A stretch of 42,411 bases of DNA from Helochares maculicollis (GCA_033557835.1 JAWQRO010000341.1:1-42411), one strand, 5' to 3'; shown: positions 12,501 through 27,900, counted from the first letter of the stretch. A program made the numbers and translations. Notes: generated by a model not told the origin, from the sequence alone.

Positions 12501-15500
12501 AGAGGACAATCTGAAGTACTAACAGCTGACGTAGAAATGGCTCTAAAATATTTGAAAAATGGCGGAACAGTTGGACATGGCAATCAAACACTAACTTGCC
12601 TAACAAAGATGTCTAATGAATGCATCCGTGAAAGAAAGCTTCTAAAGCTACTATTATAATAATACATAAGAAAGGTAGCTTAGGAGACATTAGAAATTAC
12701 CGATCAATAAGCTTGCTGCCAGTAGTATGCAAAGTGTTCACGAAAATCTTCCTAAACCACTTAACATACACTGTAGATTCTATGCAGCCAAAAGAACAGA
12801 AGGGATTCCGAAGTGGGTTCAACACTATGGATCATATCCAAACTGTAAGAGAATTGATCAACAGAACCAAATAACATACTCTAGCATTATAAAATGTTTC
12901 ATTGACTTCAAAAAAGCCTTTCACTCAATCCTTCCTGTTATAATAATGAAAGCCCTAACAATGCAAAGCATAGATAATATATACATCGAAATCCTCAATA
13001 ACATATATGAGGAGGTGAAACTTCAAAAATCCAACAAGAGTGTTTTCAAAACAAAAGGTGTACGTCAAGACGACTCGATCTCTCCTAAGCTATTTGTGAC
13101 CATTGGATTACGTTTTCAGTAAGTCAAGCTGGGAAAATAAGGAACTAAATATCAATGGTGAAAGACTTAACAACCTTCAGTTCGCAGATGATATAGTCCT
13201 TGAAGCGAATAGTCCAGACAAATTAACAAAATCTAATTGACAAAATTTATATGCTGCTAGCCAATAGGCTTACAAATAAACCATTCAACGACAAAAGTGA
13301 TATTCAACGAATTTACAATGGTTGCAGACATCAAAGAAATTAGAACAAGTTGACGAATAGGCATACTTAGGCCAAGCTGTCTGCTTTTAAGATCACTACT
13401 CCCAGAAATATACAAAAGATGCAAACATCTTGAAGAGCATTCGGAAGAAATTACACCATATTAAACAGACATCAACATTAATGGAAAGAAATAAGAACAA
13501 GTTGACGAACATGCATGCTTAGGCCAAGCTGTCCATGTTTCAGGATCAGTACTCTCAGAAATAAACGGAAAATGCAAATTAGCTTGGAGAGCATTCGGGA
13601 GGAATTACACCACATTCAAATCCAAAATGCCTTTTTATCTGAAAAGCAAAGCTTTCAATTAACGCAGCTTACCTATATTAATATATCTCTGTGAAACTTT
13701 GATTCTAAATGCAGTCATCACACAGAAGCAACAAACAACCCAAAGAGCTATGGAAAGAAGTACGTTAGGAATAACAAAGCAGGGCAGCAAAAGAAATAAC
13801 TAAAGTAACTGACAGAATAAAATCACTTAAATGTCAATGAGCTGGACTCATTGTAAGAAGGACTGATAACAGATGGACCACAAGACTCATCGAATGGTAG
13901 TGAATAGACGCAAAATGACCAAGGAAAATCCTAATGACAGATGGAATCGAGATGGGAAGACCTCAGGAACGACTAGGTTCAGAATACGATACAACCGTGA
14001 CACTTGGAAAAAACTAAGAGAGACATACATAATTAGATAAAAAGTGTCACTGTGAATCGGACGTTCACGTTAAAAATACCAAAAATGTCCCCTCTGGAGG
14101 TAGTTTCTGACGATTTTTTACCCAGCTGATTGCAGTTATCAACTCAACTTGCAAGAAGGATAGGATAATATTTATTTGTTGTCTAAAATGTATTAAAATC
14201 ATTTTGTAAATGATATGTTTCATGTGCTATTTCTTGAATGCAGCAGTCCATCGAATATAATTTGTACATTTCGTTGATATTTATTTGAACGACTTAGAGA
14301 CACTTTCTTCTAATGTTGTAGTATTAGTAAATAAATTACAAGCCCAGAAACGATATACAAATGTACTCTAATGCGGGTGATGTTTTTCATTTAATCAAGA
14401 CATTTTTCAATTTTCGTACACACAACTTCTCATATGGGAAATACAGATTCGTTTGCGATGTATGATGCAATCACTTTTCTTGCATCAGAAGCTGGTAATA
14501 TAAAGCGATATTCTTTATTTATGGTTTTCTGTCTCTATTTCATTAGGAAGATTATGCATTCATGAAAAAATTTAATCGAGATTTTGACGGATCTACTGGC
14601 ATGTTTTGATTGTGATGCCACTATTTTTATAGAGAAGTATCCGTTGTGTATGCGAAATGTTCTTTATATCAGCATGATCTATGGCATCATTTCAATTATG
14701 CCAGAAGTACCAAATTAATACGGCTTTAAGTTCTGCTTTCCATTTTTTCGTACAAAATTTCTTTTTTCTTCTGTTTTGCAATTATTTATAACATGTACTT
14801 AAATTATCAACAGCTTTGTTGGTTATGGAACGTAACTAAAAAAAAATTAAAAATGGCTCATTTAATTTGGAAAATATTGAAAATCATGGCATCTTTAAAT
14901 TGGGACTGGTAATATAAAATGGCGTTGTTTTGCAGGTAGCCCAGGTCGCATTCAAAGTTTTGGGAAAATTTGGAGGAGGGAACCGTAAGATGATGATCGA
15001 ACCCCAAAAGTTGGAATATGTTACTCATGATTTTGATCCCCCGTCGATATTAGCCCAATTTGATGACCTGAATGTACCGATTGAGTTTCCGGTTGATAAA
15101 GTTATAGAGACCGCTTTCAACGCCCTTAAACAAAGTGGAACAGACTCATATTACCGGAAACAAGCCTGGGAAGTCATAAATTCCTACTTGATTGCATCTT
15201 TAAATCTCAGTGACGACAAGAACACTCTCATCAATCTATTTCTACACCACAGTTTCCAAGACGCTAAATGTATCCCTCGAATTAAGGGATCGTCTTATAA
15301 GTCCATTTACATTCCGTCTCGAGAAACCCAAAAGACTGCGCTTATTGGGATGTTTGTAGCAGCTGCCATCAAGGAGCTGCGACACCCGGTTTTAGAGACA
15401 ATGGTTTCTATTGTGAGGCATTATACGATAGTTGCAGTAGCCCAACAGTCGGGAGCTTTTGCTGTAACTCCCAAGCAAAATGAACAGGTGGCTTTGGATC

Positions 15501-18500
15501 CATTGGTTCTCATTGACGCCCTGGCAGTTATTATGGGACATGAAGAGAAGGAATTGTGTAAACCAGGGCATTTAGCTTTGGTACTGATGGTAGACACGGC
15601 GACGACGCTCTTAGGAAGCAAAGAGATGGCTTGCAAGCTCCCCCTTATCGAGTACATGTCCGAAGAGATGTGCGGATTGTGTTACGAACGAGCATGGTAT
15701 GCCAAGCTGGGTGGCTGCATCGCCATCAAATTTATGTTCGAGAAGTGTTCTAAGAAATGGGTTTATGAGCACATGTTTACCTTCCTCAAGGCCTTACTCT
15801 TCGTTATGATGGATTTGAACGGAGAGGTTTCCAGCGGAGCTTTAGACATGGCAAAGAATAATTTGGAGAAAATGCTGTTAGTCTTGGTAAGCCCACTACA
15901 GGACGGTGCTGATCAAGCAACGCGTGACTTACAAAAAGACGCTCTGTCCAAAGTGACTCACGAGCTGGTTAGGCAAGTGACTAGCCCCCACCAGATGGTC
16001 CGAGAACAGTCCATGCATTCCTTACGGCTGCTGGCGGAGAAACAAAACTGTTCCGTCACAACACTCATGGAGCCGTTCCGGGAAGTCCTGGCTGATATGG
16101 TTCCACCCAAGAAACACCTGTTGAAGCACCAGCCGGCCATCGCGCAAATGGGATTGATGGACGGGAATATGTTTTGCACTACTTTAACGCCTCGGTTGTT
16201 TACCATCGATATGAGCATCAAGGAGCACAACTTGTTCATTGCTGACCTGATTTCGCTTTGCAACACGGAGGATGCGAAGCTTACCAATTTGTCGTGCTAC
16301 AAGAATATAACTAATTTTATTCCACTGCGCGTCAGTGCTTTACGAGTCTTAGCGGCCTGCCACTACTTGGAAGCAGAGGTCCGTGAGAACATCTTCCACG
16401 TTTTGTACAAAACATTAGAGCGGCCCAACGCCGAACTCCAAGAGACGGCCTTCGAATGCATGAAAAAGTTCATTTCAGGTTACCAGATCGAAAAGGATTT
16501 GGTCCACCAGACAGTTAGGCCGCTCCTGATGACCTTAGGGGACGTGAAGAACATAACTTTGAACGGGGTGAAGATGTTGTCCTATTTGACACAGCTCTTT
16601 CCATTGGTTTTCAATGAGAAGCTTTGCGAACAACTCCTGGAGATACTGAAGCAGCTGTTGGAGAACTTAGTCTCATCCAGCAAAGCTACCACAGGCATAT
16701 CGAAAAAAGGCGAAGAGGAGCAGAAAATTGTGACCATTATCAGCATTTACCACCAAACCCCAGCTGCGTCTTCCAAGTTCATCAAGCAGCTCACGCAGCT
16801 GGTTTTGCAGACCGAACAAGCTTTGCTCATTGAGGCAAGTTCTCCATTCCGAGAGGCCCTCATGAAGTTCCTCGTCCGCTACCCAGGGGAAACTATTGAA
16901 ATGTTCATGGATGACACGTACATTAAAGAGCAACAATTCAGCCGCTACTTTGAGTTTTTGATCAAACACAAAGACGGAAAAGTCTTCCGGGAGCACATCC
17001 AAAATAACTCTGTCCACCGGTTGATCACTTTGGTCCTGGCCAACTCCAATGTAAATGCCATCTTGACCGAGACTGAGCGAAACGAGATGCAATACCAAAG
17101 CATTAGGATCATCTCGCTTTTAATTAAATTCGACGATCAATGGTTGTCCAGTCAGCAAGAACTTGTAGATGCTTTGAAGCAAATTTGGTGCAATGATTCG
17201 TACCAAGAGCGCCACAAGAAAGTTGATACCCTCGAGTACACACACTGGAGGGAACCCAAACTGCTGGTCAAAATCTTATTGCATTACTTCTGTCGCCACC
17301 CGTACGATGTTGATTTGCTCTTCCAGCTGCTCAGAGCAACCTGCGACCGCTTCATCCCAGAATTCCAGTTCTTACGGGACTTCTTAGAGAATACTGTTGC
17401 GCAAAACTACACCGTCGAGTGGAAACGACAAGCCTTCTTCCGATTCGTCGAACTCTTTCCGACGGCGTCAATGTCACAAGAGCTCAAGGCTAAGGTGATA
17501 CAACTAATTTTGATCCCCTGCTTCGCTGTCAGCTTCGAACGAGGCGAAACCAATAAGCTAGTCGGAAGCGCCCCAGCCCCTTATCAGGACAACCCAGAGA
17601 ACATTGTATCTGTTTTCATCAACCGATTGATCGATCCTGACAATCCATTTGCTGATTGCGTTCGAATCTCCTTGCTACAGTTTTCCTGCCTTTTAGTGGA
17701 ACAAGCTAGTCCTCATATCCACGATCACGACCCAAACAACAAAACCCAAGGGTTTAAGCTTCGTCGACTGATGACTTTTGCGTGGCCTTGTCTACTTGGA
17801 AAGAACTGTGTTGATGCAGCTACCCGCTACCATGGACACCTTTTACTCTCACACATCATAGATAAATTCGCCATCCACAAGAAAATAGTTCTGCAAGTCT
17901 TTCACGGGCTCTTGAAAGCACACGGGGTGGAAGCACGGAACGTTGTTCGTCAAGCCCTTGAAATCTTAACGCCTCACATGCCTCTTCGGATGGGCGAGGG
18001 TAGTACCATGATGACCCACTGGACCAAAAAGATCATCGTAGATGAAGGTCATTCCATGCAACAGCTTTTCCACATTTTGCAATTGGTGGTAAAGCACTAC
18101 AAAGTCTACTACCCTGTAAGGCATCACCTCATTCAGCACATGGTTAACTCAATTCAACGACTCGGGTTCAGCCCAACGGCAACTTTAGACCACCGCAAAT
18201 TGGCTGTGGAGCTGGCTGAGGTCATCATTAAATGGGAACTACACGGAATCAAAGAGGAAGACGGAAGTGAAGACGCAGCTACACAACGAAGGCTTTCCAT
18301 ACAACAAGCATCGACTTCCCAAGGAATGATGAACCCCAAGATGGAACCAAGCGCTACTAAACCCATTGACCGGGTGCACACGGATGCCGTGCTTAATTTC
18401 CTGCTGCGGTTAGCTTGCCAAGTTAATGACCCAACGCCTCCGAACCCAGCTAACCCCCCTGTTTCCAGCCCAGGCGAGCTCTTGTCGAGACGTTGCGTTC

Positions 18501-21500
18501 TCCTCCTGAAAACTGCCCTTAAACCAGATATATGGCCTCAACCGATCGACCTAAAGCTTGTGTTCTTCGACAAGATCCTTCAAAGCATTGAATCAGCTAA
18601 CCCGAACATCGGTAACATCTGCACCGCCTTAGAACTCCTCACTTTCCTCTTGACTGTCTTGAAAAAAGATCAAATCCTTACTAATTACAAGCCGCTCCAG
18701 AAAGGACTTGGTTCGTGCATCAACTCCTCAAACGGCAAAATAGTCAAACTCGTCCACACATTCATCCAAAAGCTTATGGGGCTATTCCCTGTCGAAGGTA
18801 CGAACTCCACTTCGTCTTGCAAATACGAGGAACTCGACCTCCTGTATTCCACCATCGAGAAAGTCATCCGTGAAGGTCTTACCAATTATGAAAAGAACAC
18901 CCAAGCTATTCCGTCTACCCTTTTTGGGACGATCATGATCCTCAAGGCAGCCTGCCACAACGACAACTCCTACATCGACCGCCTCATAACCCCTTTCATG
19001 CGGGTTCTCCACAGGCTGGCCAAGGAACACCTCCAACCATCGGCTCCTGAAAATAACCCCATGACCAGCGAGCTTCTCATCCTCGCCCTGGATTTGGTCA
19101 AGACCCGTGTAGTCGTGATGGGCGTAGAAATGCGCAAAACCTTCATCGGCGCCATCTTAGTCGGCCTTATCGAGAAAACCAACGACTTAAAGGTCATGAA
19201 AGCCATCACAAAAATCTTGGAAGAATGGATGAAAAACAAAGAGGACGTCGCGACTGTAACCCAAGCCCCTAGCATCCGCGAAAAATCCATCCTCCTCGTC
19301 AAGCTAATGCAGTATGTTGAAAAACGCTTCCCTGACGATTCTGAGCTAAATGCCCAATTCCTTGAATTAATCAATTTCGTCTACGTTGAAGATCAGTTTA
19401 AAAACACGGAACTTATTTCAAAGCTAGAACCGGCATTCCTAGCAGGGCTGCGCTGTAGCCAGCCTCACATTCGGTCCAAATTCTTCAAGGTGTTTGATGA
19501 GTCCATGATACGACGAGTGCATGACAGGATTCTCTACATAATTTGCTCTCAAAACTGGGAGTTAATCGGGGCACACTTCTGGATCAAACAATGCATTGAA
19601 CTGCTTCTCGTGACCATAGTTCAAAACAGTAAGATCAAAATGTCGCACGAGAGCTGCATCTTGCCACACATCACTTCCGTAATTGATGCAGCCGATCCAG
19701 CCAAAAAGCAAGAGTTTGAATCCTTGAAAGACATCAATCCGGAAATATACGACAATATCGAAATTAAGGAGGAAATCCTGGATATGGACTTGTCTAATGT
19801 AGAAGCATCGAGCCAAGCAGTGGAGGAAAAACCCGTGAATCGAGCTGAAACCATCACCAAATTGCTAACGAAACACTTTGAATTCATTGAGAACTCTCGG
19901 AATGTAACTACCTCAGCATTTATGTCAGCAGCATCCCAACTTTGCCACATGGACACTAACCTGGCGGAACAAGTTTGGTTGAATCTCTTTCCGAGGGTTT
20001 GGGCCGTCTTGGATGACCAACAACGAAACGTGAGTTGAATTCTACATTTTATGTATCTTATTTTCATAAGGTTGATTTTCACTTTTTGTTTTTTTTTAAT
20101 TGATTATTTTTTATATAATTGCAACTTTTGCAGAGTATCGGACATGACTTGGTGGCATTTTTGGTATCTGGAACACACGTGATCCAAAAGGACTGCCAGC
20201 CGAGCGCCATCAATGTTTTCGCTGAAGCCATGTGCAGATGCACCCCTTCCATTCAAATTATGCCGTAAGTTAGATTTAATTTACTAGATGTTTCCGTGTA
20301 GAAAATATTTGATGGTGTTATAACTATAAATTGATAATATTCAATATAAAATGAAGTTTCGAGGCTGACAGCCTGACGCATTATCTATATCAGCAATGAA
20401 TAAGGAACAACTTTTTGAAATTCCTCATATAAATGGGTGAAAATGGGTGTTGAATGTATTGGCAATGAGTTTTATAACTCAAAAACTAAAAATAAGCTCT
20501 ACTACTGCTTCCTTGACAGAGAGCTGAACTGAGTCTACATTGCTGTCTTCTTCAGATTCTTATAAATGAAGACTTTCTCGATCTTTGCCCAGTATGAGTG
20601 TTTGCGAAGGTTTGGGGCTCCCACGACCATCGCAAATACTTCCTGAAACTGACTACGTTGGTGATGGTTAGTATCGTTGCAGCTTTCAAACCTATTAGTC
20701 CCATGACATGTTTTACTACGTTTTGCCATCGCTTCGTAACTTGAGAATTTGATTGGATATGCCCATTCTTCGCAAGTGCTCCTTTCACCCATTTTATCTC
20801 TAGTCTTCCTCTCCTTCTTAGACCCCCCCCCCCGCGCTATATATTTGTGTACTGCCCACATTGTTCTTCCATATTCCATCCTCTCACTGCGATTTGGTTC
20901 TTTATATCCCTTATATACCTTTAATTCTTAGTTCATACTTCCCTCCCATATAACCCCGACCATCCATGCACCGTAAATTCTTCAAAAAATTTTTCTTTCC
21001 CAAATTTTGATTTGTTTCTGGTTTGATTTTGCCATTGTCCATGTTTTGTTAACTCTTACTTTCAGAGCTCTCGAAAAAATGTTTGACCAGAGCACACTGC
21101 AAACATAAACTTGTTAGCAGCCATTAACCTTGCTTGTACCTCTTCCGTCAAATTTTGTTAATTTTGTAATTATTGTTTCCATTTTCTGAGATACTTTAAT
21201 TATCGACTATAAATGCCTCTTCCTTATTTATAATTTATTTATTTGCTGTTACTGACTAATCATGCACATACAATACCTACAAGTATTTATGTTCGTGCTT
21301 CAGCTCTTTCTAGTGACGTACTAGTCAGATAGTTGGGCTGATTCTCCCCTCTGTGACCTTTTTTACCATGCTTATACAAGGTAGGCTTCTCCCAACTCTT
21401 CGATGTTTAGCGATGTATCTATATTAGTTCTAGGAATGAAGGGTCAGTTCAGTTGCTCACAAATACCAACAGTCGTTTCTTGGTGCTATGATGCCCTCAA

Positions 21501-24500
21501 GAGACGGCGGATGTTGCCCGCTAACCTTTCTCACTGATTTGGCGTTGGGTGGCAGAATTACATTCGTTCATCTTAGCTAATAAATAACTAGAAGAGTGAC
21601 AAGAATTACTCTTGTCTTCTCAGTCTATCGAGAATTTGTTACACCAGGGTGTACCTGGTTCCCATTAAATTCTTTATCTGTTGGCATAATGTATTTTGTC
21701 TTTTATCCATTAATTTACAAATCCATTCTCCTCGCCGTTCTTTCTGTCCTTTTTTGCAATTCCTATTTCATTCTGATCATTATCACCACATCATATGCAT
21801 ATATAGTACCAGATGTTGATGGCGTTTATGATAAATTAACCTGGATCAAACTATGTGCATACCTCTTATTATTTTTCCAAAATCAGATTAAACAAAAGCA
21901 GAGACAGATTGCCTTACCACAACCCGTTTTCATTTTAAAACGTTTCCATATTCTACGTCAAATTTTTCCTACTTTCTCTATGTCCTTTAGAGTCATTTTT
22001 ATTAATTGTATTAGATTCTTATTCACTTCTAGTTTTTTCAGAGCACTGTATTTTTGTTCTCGTCTTATAGTGACATAACCTTGTTTGCAATCGATGAACA
22101 ATAAAAGTGTTATTCTTATATACTCAATATTCTGCTTGGATCTCTCTTAATATAATTATTTAGTCGGTTGTTGATTATCCTTTGTGAAAGCCAGTTTGAT
22201 ATTTCACTCCTCCATTTAATCTTAATTTTATATACCACGTTAAGAACTAGGTCTCTATAATTTTTGCTGAAGGTTTTTTTGCTCATTTTATGTACTTGGC
22301 ATAGCACCGCTTTGTACGAACTCTGTGGCATCCTTTCCTCCGTCCACCTTTATTACTTTTCTTATCTTGTTCATACCTGATGAGTCTTTGTATACCAAGT
22401 GTGCAAGTTTAAAATGTTTTTGTTTTTCAAGAAAAATACGCAATTATTTAAGAATAATGGTAAAACACTTTTTATTTAAAGTATTGGCCCTTGCTTTTTA
22501 CACATTTTATACATCTCTCGAGCAATTTATGGATACCATTTGAAAAGAAAGTTTCAACTTTTATTGATATTCATTCATCGAGCCATTTTTGTACTTCCTT
22601 GTCTTGAAGTATTGCACAGCCAGTGCGTGTCCCATTGATAAGAAGAGGTAATAATCAGAAGGCGCCAGGTCTAGTGGATACGGCGGAAGGGGTAAGAGTT
22701 ACCAAACAAGCAAAAAAATCGTTTCTTGGGCCACTTTAGCTGAATGTGCAGGAACGTTATGCTGCAAAATGACTTTGCCGTGTCTTCGAGCTCATTCTGG
22801 GCGCTTTTTGATCAATATGAGGTTTAAATTGATTACTTGTTATTGGTGGGGGGCAGTATTAACTGTTTTACCAGGTTTGAGAAGCTCGTAGTACACTACT
22901 TCTTTCTAATCCCACACACACACAGCATTGTCTTCCTACAAAACGATCCGATTCTGTACTCGATGTTGATGGTTGTCCTGGCGTTACCCACGATTTCTTA
23001 TGCTTGGGATTCTCAAAATATATCCATTTTTTCATCGCTAATTACCACCCGATACAAAAAACCCTTTCTTTTGTGGCATAAATGCTGCATTCCGCACACA
23101 ATTTTTCATCTTTCCATCTGTCGTTCGTTCAGTTTGTGTGGAACCCATTTTCCAACTTTTGAATCTTCCCCATAGCTTTCAGGCGATTGGAAATGGCTTG
23201 CTGAGTGACATTCAATTGCTCCGCCATTATTTGTTGTGTTTGTGTATCGTCTTTGTCCAATAAACAAACTTTTTTTTTCGATTTCCGCGATATTTGTCAA
23301 TAACATTGAAATCGTCACTTTTGAGACGTTGAAACCAGCTTTCATAAATATTGACAGTTGGAGCAAGATCTCTACAAGAATTCGATTACTTTCTGATGCC
23401 TTTTTCTTTTGATTGAACAAGAAAATCATTACATGCCGTAAATGCATACTTGGCTCCAAACTCGACACGTTTAACACGAAAAAGAAGTATGCTACTAACT
23501 CGTAAACAACTAAACGAATATGACGTTTTGTAGTGGGCAGTCTTACCAAAAAAATTGTGCTTCGGGTTCCAAAGAATACTTTAATAGATTTCATGCGCCA
23601 CCTCTTGACAACAAAATGACATTTTAAACTTGCACACCTGTTTCTTGCTCCTTCTCTTCCAAGATAATTCCTTGGCCTTCTAATGTATCTCGCCTCCTTC
23701 AACCTCATCGTTTGAATACGTCTTATAAGTAATCGGCCCATCGTTCTAAAAGTGCAGTGTCTCCATTAATAGTGCGGCATTCTTATCTTCATATGCAATT
23801 GTTCTTGATGTATACCCGTGCCTTTGTTTTCTTAAAGCTTGGCACAGATTCATAATTTCTTTAAAAAGCTTCTTCTATTCTAATTCTTTTTTTCTAAATT
23901 TGGTTTTTTATTCCCCATATTTTTCTAACATCTCTTTCTTTGATCTTAACATTCCTTCTGGTTTCTCCTGTTTTTGTTTTGCAGCATTTATTCTTGCCTC
24001 ATTTATCAGTCTTAGTTTGTTTTCTCATTATCTGGCATACCAATCTATGGTCCTCATTTCATTACTATTCATGCTTTTTTCGGTCGCCCAAGACATATGT
24101 TATTCTATTTTTTCCTCAAAGTTCCTTCGTACTTTCATTTTAGTCTCCTGCAATCTCTCCCTCTTCATCTATTAATCTTCTGTACTTATCGTTTCCTCAC
24201 ATAATATGTAACTTCTTTTATATTAAAATTTTTATCTCTTCCTGCTTTCCTCGCACTACTTGTTGGCGTTATCTGTTTCATTCTGCTTCATACCAAGAAA
24301 TTATTTCTTTTCTCGTCCATTCATGTGTGGGTTCTAATATTTTTAATGAATCTTTTTTCTCTATTAATACGTGATCTAAGTACCTTTAAAAATATTTTAC
24401 ACGTAGTATGTGCTTTTGTTATTCATTTCTCTTTTCGTTGTTAAGTCAATAGACTGTTGATAAACAGTCTCACATTTTCATTCGATTTATTGTGTTTGTT

Positions 24501-24956
24501 GAACTTTCCTATTGTTAGCCTATACAGTTCCACCTGACCTATTTGAGCATTTGCATCCCCCATCATCATCTTCATATCATAGTGTAAAATGTTATCATAC
24601 TCTCTAGTCGATTATAGAGTTTTTCCGTTGCCATTATATCTGCATTCTCAGTTGGAGCCTAAATGTTTATTAAGGTGATTGTTTTTTATGTACCCCTTAA
24701 TCTTATGTAACAGATTCTATCTGTAATTGATGTAAATATTATTATAAAATCCTGCACTTTCTTGCCTATTAAGAAACCTATCTCCTAACCTTGCCACCAC
24801 TGTTCTTTTGTTTAGTTTCCAGAAAAGCGACAACGTACAATTTGGCCGATATTTAGTATTCTTACGTTTAACATTCCTAGAAATAATTTCTTCCAACTTT
24901 CCCTTGTCTTATACTCTTTGTACATTGTCGCTGCCACGGTTGTAATCCTCCCCCCC

Positions 24957-24991
<35 letters not shown>

Positions 24992-27900
24992 ATTTTGTGT
25001 AAGTTTTTTGCTCGTCTTGTCACGATCTTGCCCTCACCCACACTACAGTCCCATATTTGACCATCGGTAATCCACTTTCTATACCCAACTTCTACTGTAT
25101 ATCATTTCTCTTTTTCTTGTCTTGCCATCTTTCTCAACGTACTTTGTATTTCTGTTTCTTCTCTTGTTAGGTCATCAATGAAGCATTGCATTTTCTTACT
25201 TTTTGTCTTCATAATTGATTGCTTCTGTTCAAAAGATTTCGCACTTGCCTAACACCATACACTGCTCCTTGTTATGGTTAATTTATTTGATCGATGTTAA
25301 TTTTATCTTTGACTTTAGGTTCCTCTCTATAAATATTTCTACATCTAGACATTGCAATTGGTTTTCGTTGGTCATCTTTATACCACTCTATATCATCATA
25401 TTATTTGCTGTTTTTATTGTTTCCATCCCTGTAATTATACCTTTCAGCACCCTCGCTCATTCGTTCAGTTTTCTATTCTCTTCATATAGTTATGCGATTT
25501 CCTTCCTGAACTGGTGTTACTCTTTCCTCATTTCTTTGACTCTCGTCAATAATTCCTTTATCGTCTCTTTTAATTTTTCCTTGTTCATACTTGTTTAGTT
25601 CCTAAATAAAGACCTAGCCATATTTTTTGTTATTCCTAAAGATCTCGATAGTTTCCTTCTGTTTCCTCTTTTGTTCATCCATATCATTGTCGTATTTCTG
25701 GTCCCATTCTGTAACCTTGTCCTTGTTCACTTACACTTTAGCTGCCATTCTTTACATTACTACTTCCTCTTCTCTGCTCAATTTTTTTGTCCTAGTAGAG
25801 CTAAATGTGCGATCTGTATCTCAATATTTTATTGCAACTCTTCCACTGTTTATATTTGGCTAACATTGTTTGTAACCTCAATGCATGAAAAGTCGTCAAC
25901 TAATTGAACTGTCAGCCCTCTGGCTCTTATTTGTACATATTATCGCTTTCTACGTTTAACACCTATTATCAAAGCTCTTCTTTACTTGAGGCACTATTCT
26001 TAATTTAACTTATTAATAATATAACTTACTTTAACTAATATAACACCAATTTTTTGGGATACGTTTACATCTCCACATTCACTGCACACTATCATACACT
26101 TATTGATTGATTTATTTGCTCGTAATTTCTTAAATAATTGGGACTAGTTATGGAGTGAAAGCCACACAAAACAACCCACTAACAGTGAAGAAACTAGTCA
26201 TATATGTCATCACCATCACATGCAGCTATTTTAACTAAAATTGCAGGGTGTAGCCTTTTAATTTCTCTTTTACTTTATTTCTTGTGCTGTGCTGCACATG
26301 ATGTACATGAATATTGCAGGGTGTATCTTATTAATCTTTCTTTTCTTTGTCTTCTTTTTATGCCGGTTGTACAGATATCCCCTTTTTTGTACCTAAGGTT
26401 TTGCTACCTCCAGAGTGGACTTACTGAAATTTTACTATGAACCATTTATGTTTGTTACAGCCATATAATGAAGTACGTTGGGAAATCTCACAATCTGTGG
26501 CATCGCATGGGCTTGGAACTGGAGCAGCTTTCCTTAGACCCCAACACTCCAGGCCGCCCTCAAAATCCTGCCGCCTGCTATGAATTCGAACCTGACCAAA
26601 ATTTCAAAACAGAAACGTTCACATCTCTGGCAGAAATATACACTTACCTCTGCGAGGAAGACATGTGGGCTGGTTTGTGGCAGCGTCACGCTCACTACCG
26701 AGAAACCAGCATCGCTATATCTTATGAACAACACGGGTTCTTTGAACAAGCACAAACTGGGTACGAGAATGCCATGACGCGCTACAAACAAGACTGCACG
26801 ATGGGCCCAGTTCCCACTTACACCCAAAAAGAAGTCCTGCTATGGGAAGAACACTGGATACGATGCGCCAAAGAGCTGAATCAATGGGACTCTTTGTTAG
26901 ACTATGCCAAAGGAATCGGAAACGCTCCTTTGCTGCAGATTGAGAGCGCCTGGAGGATACCTCAGTGGGATGTAATGAAGGAAATGCTGAACCATGTCGA
27001 GTACAATTGTCCGAAAGAGATTGGGTGGAGAATGACTTTGTATGGAGGCTTTGTCCTAATTTGCAACCCCGAAGAAAAGCCTTTGAAGCTCGCCGAGAGA
27101 TATGTAGAGAATGCTACAATGCTCTGTTTGAATGAGTGGCGGCGTCTCCCTCACATCGTCAGCCATATTCACTTACAGTATTTGCAAGCGGCTCAGCAAA
27201 TCATGGAATTACAAGAGGCTTACCAAATCCACAAGGGATTACTTCAAGCTCATACTAACTCTTTGCACGACATGAAAGGGATAGTAAAGACTTGGAGAAA
27301 TCGGCTTCCGGTAATTGCGGACGATATGACGCATTGGCACGACATTTTCACGTGGCGACAGCATCACTACCAATTCATCATCAATCACTATGAGAATTTA
27401 AGGGACGCAGGGCACTCAAACAACACCCTATTCGGAATCCACGCCTCCGCTCAGTCGTTGATCCATTTCGGAAAGATCGCTAGAAAACATAAGCTTACTA
27501 ACGTGTGCTTAGAGTCGCTCTCCAGAATTCATACAATCACCAGCGTTCCTATATTCGACTGTTTCCAAAAGATCCGTCAGCAGGTTAAATGCTACCTGCA
27601 AATGGCCTCCATGAACCCCACAAAGAGCGAGTTGGCCGAAGGCTTGGATGTCATCAACCAAACCAACGTCAAATGTTTCCCCAAAGAGATGACAGCCGAG
27701 TTCTATGCCCTTAAAGGAATGCTCTATCACCTCAGCAGTAAGTTGCCCCTACACAAGAAATTTCAATGTTCTATTGTTTTCATTTGTTGCAGATAAAGGT
27801 GATGAAGCTAATAAAGCGTTTTCGGCTGCCGTTCAGATGCATGACACCTCCATCAAGGCTTGGGCTTTATATGGTGACTATTTAGAGGCAGCTTTCATTC

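Larger units (their letters stand above)
20535..25990 (-). mobile_element. Reverse-strand LINE, split by a mariner
   Basis: The minus strand reads as one decayed non-LTR retrotransposon. Order: a coiled-coil ORF1-like part near 25595-25430 (MNKEKLKETIKELLTRVKEM) with a GKCEIF and DLTREE-type block; an endonuclease near 24840-24440 (TSITDRICYIRLRGT, TLINI, then GDANAQIG); a linker near 24100; then, beyond the inserted mariner at 22395-23641, RT blocks KNYRDLVLNVVYKI (near 22250) and LIQLIKMTLKDIE (near 22000), with a YAYDVV active-site-like block near 21800. Stops and shifts are everywhere. Both edges are approximate and the part left of 21600 is not clearly coding. Confidence 0.72.

Noticed and set aside
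20535..20879. 114-codon minus-strand frame with Gly/Lys/Arg-rich sequence
   Set aside because: It crosses a C11 run and sits at the left part of the reverse-strand LINE; no domain is recognisable and overlapping minus frames look equally likely.
21596..22078. 160-codon + strand hydrophobic frame as a membrane protein
   Set aside because: It is the complement of LINE RT sequence, whose A-rich sense strand gives Phe/Leu/Ile-rich shadows.
23106..23741. 211-codon minus-strand frame as a host gene
   Set aside because: Its first part is LINE sequence and the rest is Mos1-like mariner read in changing frames; it is a chance join at the insertion point.
25215..25907. Several Phe/Ser/Leu-rich + strand frames
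   Set aside because: Complement of the LINE ORF1-like coiled-coil region; same shadow effect.
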